35,619 bases of DNA from Methanoculleus sp. (GCA_030156625.1 JASGMC010000011.1:1-35619), one strand, 5' to 3'. Shown: positions 15,057-24,333, counted from the stretch's first letter. The notes: generated by a model not told the origin, from the letters alone. Made by a program: numbers and translations.

Positions 15057-18000
15057 CTATCCAACCACCATCTTATTCGCTTTCAGGAAGAAGCCCGGCG
15101 GCATCGGGTGATCGAGTTCCCAGGTGATGCTCATCGGCCGGCTCCCTTCATGGGAGAGATACCGGGCGGTCCCGAGGAAGAGATACGGCTGCGTGACGCC
15201 GTCGACCCTGTTGTACTCGCGGACGAAGAGGAGGATCTTGTTCCCCTGCTGTTCGTGCTCGATGTAGCGCTGACCGGTCGGTGACGACGCGGATGTGGTG
15301 CTCTGCGACTGCCAGTGGAAGAGGTTCTCGTTGACCGCGTAGTCCTTGTACATCGTTGTGGGCGAGTAGTGTTCCTCGGTCTTATTCAGGGTGACCAGGA
15401 GTACATCGGCCTTCTTATCCTCCAGGTACACAACCCCCTCCCGGCTGCCCCCTGCCGGTTTTCGGGTCAGTGTATAGTGGCCGAGTGCTGCAAAAGCCTG
15501 GGCCCGGGTGTAGGCAGCGTGGAGTTCGAGGGCGTTCTCGAAACCAAGGTCGACAGGTTTTGGGAGGAACTCGATATGTGCCCCGTTGTATTCCAGGAGG
15601 TCGCAGATCTCGCGCCGGATTTCTTCATATGCGAAGAGATCGGAGAAAATCTCTTCAATACCCATATTCTCGTCACGAAGAGGTACATCGCTGAGCGAGT
15701 AGTAGAAGAGTGCCAGCATGTTCTTCTCGCGGTCCGAGAGGGCCGCAGGGGAGTAATGGCAGGGATCGGAGAGCGCGGCCCTGATGAAGCGGATTGCTTC
15801 AGGCGAATTCAGTGTCGCCAGCCTGATTGCGGCGGTCCTGGGGAAGAGGCGTTCATCCGCGTAGGCCTCCGGGTATACGCCCGCCTCTGCGGCCAACGAA
15901 CAGAACGTGCCCCTCCGGTAAACATCAAGAGGCTGCAGGCTGTAACGCTGGAGGAACTTCTTGAAAGTGAGGGGTTCGCCGGTCTCATCTTCAAACGAGC
16001 GGATCTTGCGGATGAGCGTGGCCCTATTCGTTATGTTTGCCCTGATGTTTGCAAGAACCCTCTCCCGGGCCTTCTCCTCGAAGTGGATATAGCAGCCCTT
16101 CGGAAGCGAGTAAGAGTCGCGAGAGACCTGTTCTACCAGGGTTCTCCCGCCGGGAGAGAGAAGCGCTGCAATCCTCTCGCCGAACGGGAAGTTTTTGTTG
16201 TGATGCCCAACAAAGTCAAGGGCCGTCAGGCACTCCTTCCTGTCCGAGAGACGGAGCCCCCGCCCAAACTGCTGGATAAAGACCGTGAGGCTCTCGGTGG
16301 GACGCAGGAAGAGGATGGTGTTCACCTCGGGGATATCAACGCCTTCGTTGTAGAGGTCGACGACGAAGATGAAGTGGATCTTCCGATCGACCAGCCGCTT
16401 CTGGATGGTGGAACGTTCTTCCCGCGAGCTCCCGCTATGAAGGCAGGCCGCAGGGATACCCGCCCCCTGGAACGCTGCAGCCATATACTCGGCGTGCTCA
16501 ACGGAGACGCAGAACCCGAGCCCGATGATCTCGTGGAGATCGGTCGTGTAGTCCTGCACGGCCCTGATGATCAGGTCCGCCCGCTGCTGGTTCCCGGTGT
16601 AGAGCCTGGAGAGCTCGGCGGGGTCGTAGGTTCCCCGCTTCCAGGGTACGGTATCGAGGTCGACAACATCGGTGACACCGAAGTAATGGAATGGGGCGAG
16701 CAGCTTCCGGTTGATTGCCTCAGGAAGCCGGATCTCAGCGGAGATCTTTTCGTTGAAATACTCGAGAATGTCAAGATTGTCCATGCGTTCCGGTGTCGCG
16801 GTGAGTCCGAGGAGGACTCCCGGGGTGTAGTGAGTGAGCAGCCTCTGGTATGAGGGCGCAGCGGCATGATGGAACTCGTCGACGATGATCATGTCGTAAT
16901 AGTCCGGAGGCGTGATCTTCGGGAGGTTTCTGCTGTTCAGACTCTGGATTGAGGTGAAGAGATGCTCGATCTGCGCAGGCTCGCTCCCCCCGACCAGGAG
17001 ATCCCCGAAGTTCTGGTCTTTGAGAACCCCCCGGAAGACCTGGATGCTCTGTTTCAGGATTTCCTCACGGTGAGCAACGAAGAGCAGACGGGGATATTCC
17101 CCTGGCCTCTGGATGAGGCTTTTGTAGTCGAACGCAGATATGACCGTCTTCCCCGTCCCGGTGGCGGCGACTATGAGGTTCTTGTAGTTGTTGTGCAGTT
17201 CCCGCTCCGCCTTCAGCCGCTCAAGGATCTCTTTCTGGTAATAGTAGGGCCTGATATCGAAGACCGGACGAAGATCGAACTCACCCCGCTTCTCCTTTGA
17301 GAGAGCACGCTGCAACCGCTCCCGGCTCTCCGGGGTGTATTCGACGAACTCCGGGTCTTTCCAGTAGGTCTCAAACGTCTTCTCGATCCTCTGGATGATG
17401 TCATATGAATCCTGCTCGGTGACCTTGACATTCCACTCAAGGCCGCTTGTTATCGCGGGGTTCGAGAGGTTAGATGACCCGATATAGGAGGTGGAGAAGC
17501 CGTTGTCCCTGTGGAAAGTGTAGGTCTTCGCGTGAAGCCGGGTTCTGTCGGTATCGTAGGATATCCGGACAGTGGTGTTCCGAAGGGCTGCAAGGGCCTC
17601 GACCGCCTTGATATCAGTTGCCCCGGTGTACGAGGTCGTGATCACCCGAAGCTGGCCATGCCTGACAAATTCTTTTAAATCGTCGAGAATCAGCCGGAGC
17701 CCGCTCCACTTGATGAACGAAATGAGGAGGTCGACACGATCAGCGGTCCGGATCTCCTTCCTGAGTTCATCCACGAGCCCGGGCTCTCCTGGAGACCCGG
17801 TGAAGAGGCTGCTCTGCGCGATAGAAGTCTCGGGGCGGGTGGGTGCAGTAATATTAAGCGCAGAGAGGCGATTGCGCTCCACAAGGGCGAGCAATACCTT
17901 TGCTTCGGGCGTGATCTTACACCGTTCAAGATTTTTATCTCGTAGTTCAGTACCGAGGTGTTCGATGAGGCGGTTGCAGATCAGGACCTGCTCTTCAAGC

Positions 18001-18191
18001 GAGGCTCCTGCCTCATCGGCAGACAGAAGAGCCGTTCGGATGACCTTCGCGAGGTGTCGGGAGAGAACGGTCTGGGGATCGAAGCGCACAAGAGGGTCTT
18101 TAAAGACTCTCCCTTCCTTTTCCGGACCGGAGAGTTTCGATGCAAGGTATTCGCTGATGACCTGCTCGTAAATCCCCGGGGACGGTTCCAT
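15057..18191 (-). CDS. PLD-nuclease / superfamily 2 helicase / DUF3427 protein
   Basis: A protein of about 1044 residues with three parts. First is a phospholipase D-like (HKD) nuclease domain, with H-A-K at 220-222 followed by G-S-S-N-L-S. Next is a superfamily 2 helicase: Q-K-E-I-L near 319, Walker A T-G-T-G-K-T around 344-349, D-E-F-H at 438-441, L-T-A-T-P near 463, and the motif VI Q-Q-F-G-R-G-L-R. The C-terminal region resembles DUF3427. Such proteins occur patchily in bacteria and archaea, in genomic islands and near defence genes, and act on DNA in an unknown way. The start is ambiguous: ATG 18191 (GGGAT just upstream), 18200 and 18245 are possible. The gene looks less GC-rich than its neighbours, which hints at transfer. 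Confidence 0.88.
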   Translation of the reverse strand: MEPSPGIYEQVISEYLASKLSGPEKEGRVFKDPLVRFDPQTVLSRHLAKVIRTALLSADEAGASLEEQVLICNRLIEHLGTELRDKNLERCKITPEAKVLLALVERNRLSALNITAPTRPETSIAQSSLFTGSPGEPGLVDELRKEIRTADRVDLLISFIKWSGLRLILDDLKEFVRHGQLRVITTSYTGATDIKAVEALAALRNTTVRISYDTDRTRLHAKTYTFHRDNGFSTSYIGSSNLSNPAITSGLEWNVKVTEQDSYDIIQRIEKTFETYWKDPEFVEYTPESRERLQRALSKEKRGEFDLRPVFDIRPYYYQKEILERLKAERELHNNYKNLIVAATGTGKTVISAFDYKSLIQRPGEYPRLLFVAHREEILKQSIQVFRGVLKDQNFGDLLVGGSEPAQIEHLFTSIQSLNSRNLPKITPPDYYDMIIVDEFHHAAAPSYQRLLTHYTPGVLLGLTATPERMDNLDILEYFNEKISAEIRLPEAINRKLLAPFHYFGVTDVVDLDTVPWKRGTYDPAELSRLYTGNQQRADLIIRAVQDYTTDLHEIIGLGFCVSVEHAEYMAAAFQGAGIPAACLHSGSSREERSTIQKRLVDRKIHFIFVVDLYNEGVDIPEVNTILFLRPTESLTVFIQQFGRGLRLSDRKECLTALDFVGHHNKNFPFGERIAALLSPGGRTLVEQVSRDSYSLPKGCYIHFEEKARERVLANIRANITNRATLIRKIRSFEDETGEPLTFKKFLQRYSLQPLDVYRRGTFCSLAAEAGVYPEAYADERLFPRTAAIRLATLNSPEAIRFIRAALSDPCHYSPAALSDREKNMLALFYYSLSDVPLRDENMGIEEIFSDLFAYEEIRREICDLLEYNGAHIEFLPKPVDLGFENALELHAAYTRAQAFAALGHYTLTRKPAGGSREGVVYLEDKKADVLLVTLNKTEEHYSPTTMYKDYAVNENLFHWQSQSTTSASSPTGQRYIEHEQQGNKILLFVREYNRVDGVTQPYLFLGTARYLSHEGSRPMSITWELDHPMPPGFFLKANKMVVG

Positions 18192-18317
18192 ACATCCCAT
18201 TTGGGGGAGGGGTAAAAAAATGGCTCTGTTATGTTCCGGCCTCATCGTATCGGGTCGGGGAGGGGGCCTGAACCCGCGTAATCAGGACTGCAAGTCCGAT
18301 CCAGAAACGCCCTCTGG

Positions 18318-18659
18318 TTAACTCACCTCGACACTGTGCCGGTACGTCCTGCCGACGTCCCCGTCCAGCGTGAGGCTGACCTTCTCCGTCTCCCCCGAGG
18401 GGATGGAGATCACCGTCGAGACCTGGTCCCGGACAAAACCCTTCTCTTCATCGATCAGTTTCATCGTCACGGTGACGTCGCCGTCGCCCCCGTCGTTCTG
18501 TATCACCGCGTTCACGTTATATCCGAGCCCCTTGGACAGGCTGATATCCTTGATCATGGAGTCCTCCACGACCCTGGGGTTGGGGCCTGGCGGCCCCATA
18601 CAACCGGCCGTCAGGACGAGCGCCGCAGCCAGACCGAGAATAAGGATTCGCTTATTCAT
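18318..18659 (-). CDS. Small archaeal lipoprotein
   Basis: A 113-residue secreted protein. The N-terminus is a lipoprotein signal: M-N-K-R, a hydrophobic stretch of about 14 residues, then L-T-A-G-C with Cys at about residue 20. The mature part is short and predicted beta-rich, with V-N-A-V-I-Q-N-D-G-G-D-G-D-V-T-V-T and a late G-E-T-E-K-V-S-L-T-L-D-G-D. This is the pattern of small immunoglobulin-like/CARDB-like domains that carry a protein at the cell surface. Function unknown. Confidence 0.72.
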   Translation of the reverse strand: MNKRILILGLAAALVLTAGCMGPPGPNPRVVEDSMIKDISLSKGLGYNVNAVIQNDGGDGDVTVTMKLIDEEKGFVRDQVSTVISIPSGETEKVSLTLDGDVGRTYRHSVEVS

Positions 18660-18798
18660 GGCATGTATTGCTCCGGAGCGATATAAGAATACATACGAAC
18701 CATCGGGTTACATTCATGGGTTTAAATCAGAATTTTCGGACGAATACAGGGGATAATGGGCAGATGGAACCCCACTTCAACCGCCAGCCACAGGGGGT

Positions 18799-20004
18799 TC
18801 ACCGGCCCCGGTATCTCGACCGGACCCTCTCCGGGAGAACATACTGCTGGAAGACCTGCTCGAAGTAGCGATCCGTCATCCCGGCGATGAAGTCCCTTGC
18901 GCATTCCTCCGGTGCCGCAGCAGCGATGTAACCCCGGGATACCCACGGCGTATCGATGAGGTCTTGATAAACCGGCGAGTTCTTGCGCCCCTCCTCGATA
19001 TCCTCAAGAATGTGCTCGAAGAGATGCCGGAACATAAACCGGATCTTTCCTTCGTTTCTCAGGAGTTTTTTGTTCCCGTAGATGTGGTTCATGTTGAACT
19101 CTTTGAACGCCGCCACACACGCCGACGCCTCCTCTGAGAAGGCGATGCAGTCGGTATCGTAGCTCACGGCGATGATGTCCCGGATCAGGATATCGAGCAC
19201 TCTTTGGTTGACCTCGCGGAAGTCCTCCTTTCTCCTCCCGGCGATACCGAAGACGCGCATGCAGTTCTCCGGGAAGTCCGCGAGATCATCGTCCCCGATG
19301 ACCTCGACCTCGAGGGCGTCCGCAAGGTCGCGGCCGAGGTAGGAGATGCTGTCGGCACACCTGACGACGCACCCCTCGGCGGTGAGAGGGAGCGCGTCGC
19401 CCCCGGCCTCGATCCTCTGCAGTTTCTCCGCAAACGAATCCCAGCGGGCCTCGCCCTCGACCGTGAGACTCCGGTCGTGGGCCTCGCCGTTGTGGCAGAG
19501 GATCCCGTCCAGCACCTGCAGCGTGAGGTCGCAGTCCTCGACGGTGTCGAGGAACCGGACGCTCTGGACGTTGTGCCGGAACCCCCCGATGTTGTGCTCG
19601 GTGCAGAGTTCGTCGAGGAACTTCTCCCCGAGGTGCCCGTAGGGCACGTGGCCGATGTCGTGGCCGAGCGCGATCGCCTCGATCAGGTCCTCGTTCAGGC
19701 CGAGGGCTCGTCCGATCGTCCTCCCGATCTTTGACGCGAGCTGGACGTGGAGGACGCGGTGGGTGATGTGGTCGTTCTCGACCAGGTAGAAGACCTGGGT
19801 CTTGTCGATGTAGCGGGCGTAGGCCTTCGAGTGGACGATCCGGTCGGCGTCCCGGAAGAACGGCGGCCGGATCACCGGCTCCTCGCGCTTGCGGCCGGAC
19901 CTCCTGAGGTAATCGGCGTTCCGGGTCGCCCGGGGGGAGAGGAGCGATTCGCGATCGGCCATGCTTTCGGCCATCCGGTCAAAGGTACTCTGCGGGATCT
20001 CCAT
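18799..20004 (-). CDS. dGTPase-like HD-domain phosphohydrolase
   Basis: A 401-residue HD-superfamily protein similar to dGTP triphosphohydrolases. Visible are the R-D-A-D-R-I-x-H-S-K-A-Y-x-R segment (about 51-64), the metal-binding histidines in D-H-I-T-H-R-V-L-H (79-86) and the H-D pair in G-H-D-I-G-H (H115, D116). A downstream A-D-S-I-S-Y-L completes the HD set. These enzymes remove triphosphate from dNTPs and can control nucleotide pools or restrict phage; which role applies here is not shown. The ATG at 20004 has a strong GGAGG 7 nt upstream. Confidence 0.88.
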   Translation of the reverse strand: MEIPQSTFDRMAESMADRESLLSPRATRNADYLRRSGRKREEPVIRPPFFRDADRIVHSKAYARYIDKTQVFYLVENDHITHRVLHVQLASKIGRTIGRALGLNEDLIEAIALGHDIGHVPYGHLGEKFLDELCTEHNIGGFRHNVQSVRFLDTVEDCDLTLQVLDGILCHNGEAHDRSLTVEGEARWDSFAEKLQRIEAGGDALPLTAEGCVVRCADSISYLGRDLADALEVEVIGDDDLADFPENCMRVFGIAGRRKEDFREVNQRVLDILIRDIIAVSYDTDCIAFSEEASACVAAFKEFNMNHIYGNKKLLRNEGKIRFMFRHLFEHILEDIEEGRKNSPVYQDLIDTPWVSRGYIAAAAPEECARDFIAGMTDRYFEQVFQQYVLPERVRSRYRGR

Positions 20005-20060
20005 CAGGCATCCTCCAGCAAGGAGTTCTCGGGCGGGAGAGGGATAGGGTTTTCTCTTCC

Positions 20061-20180
20061 GGTCAGGCCGTGGCCGCCGGAGACCGGTCAGGCCGTGGCC
20101 GCCGGAGACCGGTCAGGCCGTGGCCGCCGGAGACCGGTCAGGCCGTGGCCGCCGGAGACCGGTCAGGCCGTGGCCGCCGG
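20061..20180. repeat. 25-bp tandem repeat, 4.8 copies
   Basis: Four perfect 25-bp units starting at 20061, 20086, 20111 and 20136, plus a 20-bp partial unit at 20161-20180. No spacers, so not a CRISPR. Each unit holds a GTG (20070, 20095, 20120, 20145, 20170) and a GGAG 12 nt before the next GTG, and the unit has no stop in any plus frame. Because 25 is not a multiple of three, each GTG is in a different frame. The repeat runs directly into the RibD-like coding sequence. Confidence 0.97.
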
Positions 20181-20629
20181 ACGATCCTCGCCCCCTCTGC
20201 GTCATCGTCGACAGCAGGGGCGTGCTAAAAGGTCTGCTCCACTTCTACCGGAACATGGAGCATACGAAAGACGTCGTCGTCCTCGTCTCGGAGGCGACGC
20301 CGGAGGACTACCTCGACTACCTCCGCGAGCGGGAGTACCTGTTCATCCGGTGCGGCATGGATCGGGTGGACCTCCGGGGTGCTCTCCGGGAGCTCGGAGA
20401 GCGGTTCGGGATCGCGCGGGTGGTCTCCGATTCCGGCCCCGATTTAAACGACGTCCTGATCCGGGAGGGGATCGCGGACACGATCAGCCTGATCGTCCAC
20501 CTGGTCATCGTCGGGGATGGGAAGAAGAAACTCTTCGGCCGGGCCGGGGGACGGGTGGCGCTGGAACTCCAGAAGGTCGTGCCGATGGAGCAGGGCACGG
20601 TCCACCAGGTGTACGCCGTGAAGAAGTAG
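20120..20629 (+). CDS. RibD-like reductase, N-terminally truncated
   Basis: From about 20181 the frame encodes the C-terminal part of a RibD/dihydrofolate-reductase-like protein. It starts at D-P-R-P-L-C-V-I-V-D-S-R-G, then has V-V-L-V-S-E-A-T-P-E-D-Y, R-V-D-L-R-G-A-L-R-E-L, V-V-S-D-S-G-P-D-L-N-D-V-L-I-R-E-G and a C-terminal I-V-H-L-V-I-V-G. In intact homologues some 60-80 residues precede this point and hold the nucleotide-binding start; here they are missing and replaced by the tandem repeat. The S-G-P-D-L-N replaces the usual S-G-G-T-L-N, another sign of decay. Translation could only begin at the in-frame GTG 20120 of repeat unit 3. Either a decayed gene or one silenced by repeat length; I favour a degenerate gene. 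Confidence 0.6.
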   Translation: MAAGDRSGRGRRRPVRPWPPDDPRPLCVIVDSRGVLKGLLHFYRNMEHTKDVVVLVSEATPEDYLDYLREREYLFIRCGMDRVDLRGALRELGERFGIARVVSDSGPDLNDVLIREGIADTISLIVHLVIVGDGKKKLFGRAGGRVALELQKVVPMEQGTVHQVYAVKK

Positions 20630-20954
20630 AGGGGCGGGACGGCGCCCGGGCAAGAGGAGATCGTTCGGCCCCTCCCATCTCTTTTCCGGGATGCGGTTCT
20701 CCGCGGTGGCCGGGCGACTGCAGCAGGCCTCCTCAGGAGGGAATTCCCGGGCATTCAGGCGGCATTGCCATGCTCTCCGGCACGTGCCATACAGATAGTG
20801 CGGAATTGCTTTATCATAATAGAAGGTACCACCACTTTGCAAGCCTGCAAGTACCAGGTGCTGTCCGAACCCCGTTTCACCTGCTGAAAGCCCCGGGGAG
20901 AATCCGTCTTCCGCGAACCATGTCCGCGCACACGCCACCGCCAGTAGTTATGTC
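20630..20954. other. Intergenic region before the histidine kinase
   Basis: No gene is supported. A compact inverted repeat (CCTCCT-C-AGGAGG, about 20729-20741), followed closely by the palindrome GGGAATTCCC, may end transcription of the RibD-like gene. Near 20811-20822 a TTTATCATAATA stretch could serve as TATA element for the histidine kinase, leaving a leader of over 100 nt. Confidence 0.35.
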
Positions 20955-21011
20955 ATGCCGTCGCTATCGCACGGCACTCAGGGAGATGCATCTCTTTTGC
21001 GGGGGATAGCC

Positions 21012-21965
21012 TTGAACGAGAAATCCAGGTCCGCCAGCATGCTTCTTGCGCTTGGAAAAGTCGCCGCAATCACGCTTCTGCTGATGAGCGCATTCCAGCT
21101 CGCGAAGACGTTCTTTTACCCGAATATCACCATCATAGAGACCCACATCAGCACCGTCGCCTTCACCACCCTGCTCGCCGTGTTCGCCGCGTTCTTCGTC
21201 TTCCGCAACCAGCAGAGTCTCCTCAAGGCGATGACGGCCGAGGTGCGCGAACGCAGGAGAGCGGAGAGGGAACTCCGGTGCAGCACCGACGAACTCGCCC
21301 GGCTCCACCGGCAACTGGAGGATTCGCACCGGGAGATAAGCCTGTATCTCGATATACTGACGCACGATATCCGGAATACCGAGAACGTCTCGAACCTCTA
21401 CGCCGACCTGCTCGCCGAGACCCTGGAAGGAGAGCCGGCCGACTACGCGGAGAAACTGAAGCGCAGCATCCATAAGAGCATCGAGATCCTGGGGAACGTC
21501 TCCACCATCCGCCGGATTCACCAGGCCACCTCCGGGCTTAAAGAGGTGGACCTCGATACGGTGGTCCAGAGGGAGATCGAGCAGTTCCCCGACACCCGTA
21601 TCCGGTATGAAGCATCTTCCCGCCGGGTGTGCGCGGACGACCTTCTCTCGGAGGTCTTCGGAAACCTCATCGGCAACGCCGTCAGGCACGGCGGGCCCGG
21701 GGTCGAGATCGCCATCCGGGTCGAGGGGCGGGACGGCGAGATGCTGGTATCCGTCGAGGACACCGGGGCCGGCATCCCGGACGCGGACAAGCAGGCGGTC
21801 TTCCATCGCTACGAGCAGAAGAGGCGGGGGGTCGGGGAAGGGCTCGGGCTGTACCTGGTCCAGATCCTGGTGGAGCGCTACCACGGCCGCATCTGGGTCG
21901 AAGACCGGGTGCCGGGCCGCACGGAGGAGGGAGCGGCGTTTCGGTTCACGCTGCAAAAAGCGTGA
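21012..21965 (+). CDS. Membrane-bound sensor histidine kinase
   Basis: About 317 residues from a TTG at 21012 (GGGGGAT just upstream). An ATG at 20955 gives 336 residues but lacks a ribosome site. Two membrane segments lie at about residues 11-31 and 47-64, with only a short outside loop. A coiled-coil stretch R-R-R-A-E-R-E-L follows, then the H-box D-I-L-T-H-D-I-R-N with the phospho-acceptor H118. The ATPase part has N-box G-N-L-I-G-N-A-V-R-H-G, G1 D-T-G-A-G-I-P and G2 G-V-G-E-G-L-G-L-Y-L-V. It lacks an obvious sensor domain, so sensing may be in the membrane. No response regulator is adjacent (orphan). Confidence 0.85.
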   Translation: MNEKSRSASMLLALGKVAAITLLLMSAFQLAKTFFYPNITIIETHISTVAFTTLLAVFAAFFVFRNQQSLLKAMTAEVRERRRAERELRCSTDELARLHRQLEDSHREISLYLDILTHDIRNTENVSNLYADLLAETLEGEPADYAEKLKRSIHKSIEILGNVSTIRRIHQATSGLKEVDLDTVVQREIEQFPDTRIRYEASSRRVCADDLLSEVFGNLIGNAVRHGGPGVEIAIRVEGRDGEMLVSVEDTGAGIPDADKQAVFHRYEQKRRGVGEGLGLYLVQILVERYHGRIWVEDRVPGRTEEGAAFRFTLQKA

Positions 21966-22020
21966 GAGACGGAGAGGGCCCTGCTCGCATCAGGAAGGCG
22001 AACTCGGCTGATGGGGGTAT

Positions 22021-22052
22021 CCGGTCGGCGGCACGGTGCCGCCGAAGACCGG
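22021..22052. terminator. Strong inverted repeat between convergent genes
   Basis: TCGGCGGCAC-G-GTGCCGCCGA forms a perfect 10-bp stem with a one-base centre (22025-22045), flanked by CCGG arms at 22021 and 22049. It sits in the 343-bp gap between the histidine kinase (plus) and the Kef antiporter (minus) and could act as a bidirectional end signal, though there is no T-run. The remainder of the gap (21966-22308) holds nothing else I can support. Confidence 0.4.
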
Positions 22053-22308
22053 CAGATTCGATCGTCCCGACAATGTCGGCGCACCTATCCGATGAAGAGC
22101 TGCGAGCAGGCCCGGGTTTGTGCAGGGAGCAAAGGGAAACCTACGATCTCCTGGTCGATTACCGCATGAGTTATACCTTTTCATTCCGGATCGGGGATAG
22201 GGCAAAGGACCTGGAACAGAGCCCTGCCGATCACCGGATGGAACGGTTCGGGGATGATCCGATCTGGAGGCAACGAATCGCCTCTTCGCGATACACCCCA
22301 AAACGTCC

Positions 22309-24333
22309 CTATGCCGGAGTCCCTTCCTCTCTCGGGGGCGCCTGGAAAAGGACGGACGCCCGTGCCACAGGCTCGGGCGCGCCCAGGACGATGACGATAT
22401 CGTTGGGCAGGATCTCCGTCTCCCCGTCCGGATTCGTGATCGTCTCCTCTCCCCGCAGGACGGCGAGGACCAGCACGTCGTGTCTTCTGCGGAGGTTGAT
22501 CTCCCCGAGCGTCTTCCCCGCCACCGGGGCGGCCGGGTCGATCGTGTAGGTGACGATGCTCACGTTGGAGAGCCGGTAGACCAGATCCGTGAACGTCGGC
22601 GGGTGCTCCTGCGGGTTGCGGAGCATCTGGTAGGTGTCCGAGCGGATCTCAGCCGTCAGTCCCTCGATCCGGTCCTTCGGGATGAGGTATTTGTTCAGCA
22701 CCCGCGTGAAGATCTCCAGCGACGTCTCAAACTCCTCCGGGACCACCTCGTTGGCCCCGAGATCCTGCAGGGGCGCCACCTCGATGAGGTAGCGGGTTCG
22801 CACGATGATGTAGAGGGACGGGTTCAGGCGGCGGCAGGCCTCCACGATCTTTCGGGTCGAGACGGGATCGTTGATCGCGATCACGGCGATACGGGCGGAC
22901 TCGATATCGGCGTGCACCAGAACCGTCTCCGTGGTGGCGTCACCGTAGTGGATGGGCTCGCCGAGCGCCCGCTCTTTTCGCACGGTCTCGGGATTGATCT
23001 CGATGATGACATACGGGATCCCGCCGACTTTCGCCGCTCGCGCAAGGTTCCTCCCCGTCACGCCGTAGCCGATGATAACCACGTGTTCCCTGAGGTGCTC
23101 GCGCTGGGGCTCCTGTACGGGGCGGCGTGCATCGAGGGCCCGGTGGAGGAACCCGACGCGGCGGAGGCGATCGGAGAGCATCGGTCCGCCGCCGATGACG
23201 AAAGGCGTCACGGCCATCGTGATGAGGGCGGTCACCAGGAAGAGCTGGTAGCTCTCGGGGGAGAGAATGCCGTAATCAAGACCGCTCCTTGAGAGGATGA
23301 AGGAGAACTCTCCCACCTGGGCAAGGGCGAGCCCGACGAGGGTGATGGTGCGGATGGGGTAGCCCAGAACCACCGGAACCACGGCGGCGATCACTCCCTT
23401 TGCGACGATCACGCCCACGATCAAGAGGAGCACCTGTCCGAGGTGCTCGAGTAAGAACCCCACGTCGAGCAGCATCCCCACCGAGACAAAGAAGAAACTC
23501 GTGAAGATGTCGCGGAACGGCACGATGCTGCCGAGGGCCTGATGGCTGTACTCCGACCGGGAGATCAGGAGTCCGGCGAGGAGGGCGCCCAGAGCGAGCG
23601 AGATCCCGGCGAGCGAGACGAGCCAGGCGACGCCGAAGCACGTCACCACGATGAAGAGAAGGAAGAGTTCGCGATTCCTCGTTCTCGCTATCTGGTAGAG
23701 GAACCAGGGGACCCCCCACTTTGCGGCCACCACGAGGATGACGAGGATCAGGATGTCCGTGGCGAGTATCGACGAGAGGGACTCCATGCTGAGCGCCTGC
23801 ACTGCCGCGGGTGCGGAGATGCTTGCGAGGAACGGTATGGCCATGATCATCGGGATGGCGATGATGTCCTGGAAGATCAGGACCCCGAGGGTGATGTTGC
23901 CGTGCGGGGTGCTCATCTCCCCCCGCTGGTGGAGGATCCGGAGCACGACCGCGGTGCTGGAGAGGGCGAAGAGGAAACCCAGAAGGACGGCTTCCGCAAA
24001 CGGCAGCCCGAGGAGCGTCGCGACGGAGAAGGAAACCAGAAACGTCAGGAAGACCTGGATCGATCCGCTGATGAGGAGCATGTTGCGCATCTGCCAGAGG
24101 TGGGCGAAGGAGAACTCGAGACCGATGGTGAAGAGCAGCAGGATGATCCCGATCTCGGCAAGGATGTTGACCTCTTCGAGCGACTGCACGATGCCGAGCC
24201 CGTTCGGCCCGACGATGATGCCCGTCAGGATGAACCCGACCAGCGGCGGGATGCGCAGCGGGTTGAAGAGCAGTCCGACTATGAGGGAGATTCCGAAGAT
24301 AAGGACGATGGCGTTCAGGATTTGCAGTTCCAT
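22309..24333 (-). CDS. Kef-type cation/proton antiporter with TrkA-N and TrkA-C domains
   Basis: A 674-residue CPA2-family transporter. About twelve membrane helices fill residues 1-385, with L-F-T-I-G-L-E-F near residue 68, the F-Q-D-I-I-A-I-P helix near 150 and V-G-E-F-S-F near 345. After a linker comes a Rossmann RCK/TrkA-N domain that starts V-V-I-I-G-Y-G-V-T-G and binds NAD(H), ending near residue 540. The last 80 or so residues are a TrkA-C domain (V-A-G-K-T-L-G-E-I-N-L-R). It would move K+ or Na+ against protons under ligand control. Start ATG 24333 directly precedes a clear first helix. No glutathione-type regulator gene is adjacent. Confidence 0.92.
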   Translation of the reverse strand: MELQILNAIVLIFGISLIVGLLFNPLRIPPLVGFILTGIIVGPNGLGIVQSLEEVNILAEIGIILLLFTIGLEFSFAHLWQMRNMLLISGSIQVFLTFLVSFSVATLLGLPFAEAVLLGFLFALSSTAVVLRILHQRGEMSTPHGNITLGVLIFQDIIAIPMIMAIPFLASISAPAAVQALSMESLSSILATDILILVILVVAAKWGVPWFLYQIARTRNRELFLLFIVVTCFGVAWLVSLAGISLALGALLAGLLISRSEYSHQALGSIVPFRDIFTSFFFVSVGMLLDVGFLLEHLGQVLLLIVGVIVAKGVIAAVVPVVLGYPIRTITLVGLALAQVGEFSFILSRSGLDYGILSPESYQLFLVTALITMAVTPFVIGGGPMLSDRLRRVGFLHRALDARRPVQEPQREHLREHVVIIGYGVTGRNLARAAKVGGIPYVIIEINPETVRKERALGEPIHYGDATTETVLVHADIESARIAVIAINDPVSTRKIVEACRRLNPSLYIIVRTRYLIEVAPLQDLGANEVVPEEFETSLEIFTRVLNKYLIPKDRIEGLTAEIRSDTYQMLRNPQEHPPTFTDLVYRLSNVSIVTYTIDPAAPVAGKTLGEINLRRRHDVLVLAVLRGEETITNPDGETEILPNDIVIVLGAPEPVARASVLFQAPPREEGTPA

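Noticed and set aside
15315-16853. Plus-strand frame of 512 codons antisense to the helicase
   Set aside because: The helicase frame carries all family motifs; the antisense frame shows none and is a GC-driven shadow.
18250-18318. tRNA-like stretch with a GGACT...AGTCC stem and a GGGTTCAGG loop
   Set aside because: No matching 5' acceptor strand, a mismatched T arm and a broken anticodon stem; at best a remnant. The upstream CCAGA/TCTGG hairpin may simply end the lipoprotein transcript.
20061-20180. Possible CRISPR array
   Set aside because: The units are directly head to tail without spacers, so it is a plain tandem repeat.
19747-21009. Long plus-strand frame of 420 codons
   Set aside because: It is antisense to the dGTPase-like gene, then crosses the stop-free tandem repeat and the RibD-like gene in the wrong frame; composition is Arg/Pro/Gly-rich and no motif is seen.
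22074-22308. Small plus-strand coding frame after the histidine kinase
   Set aside because: It continues into the antisense of the Kef antiporter, has no recognisable domain and no ribosome site.
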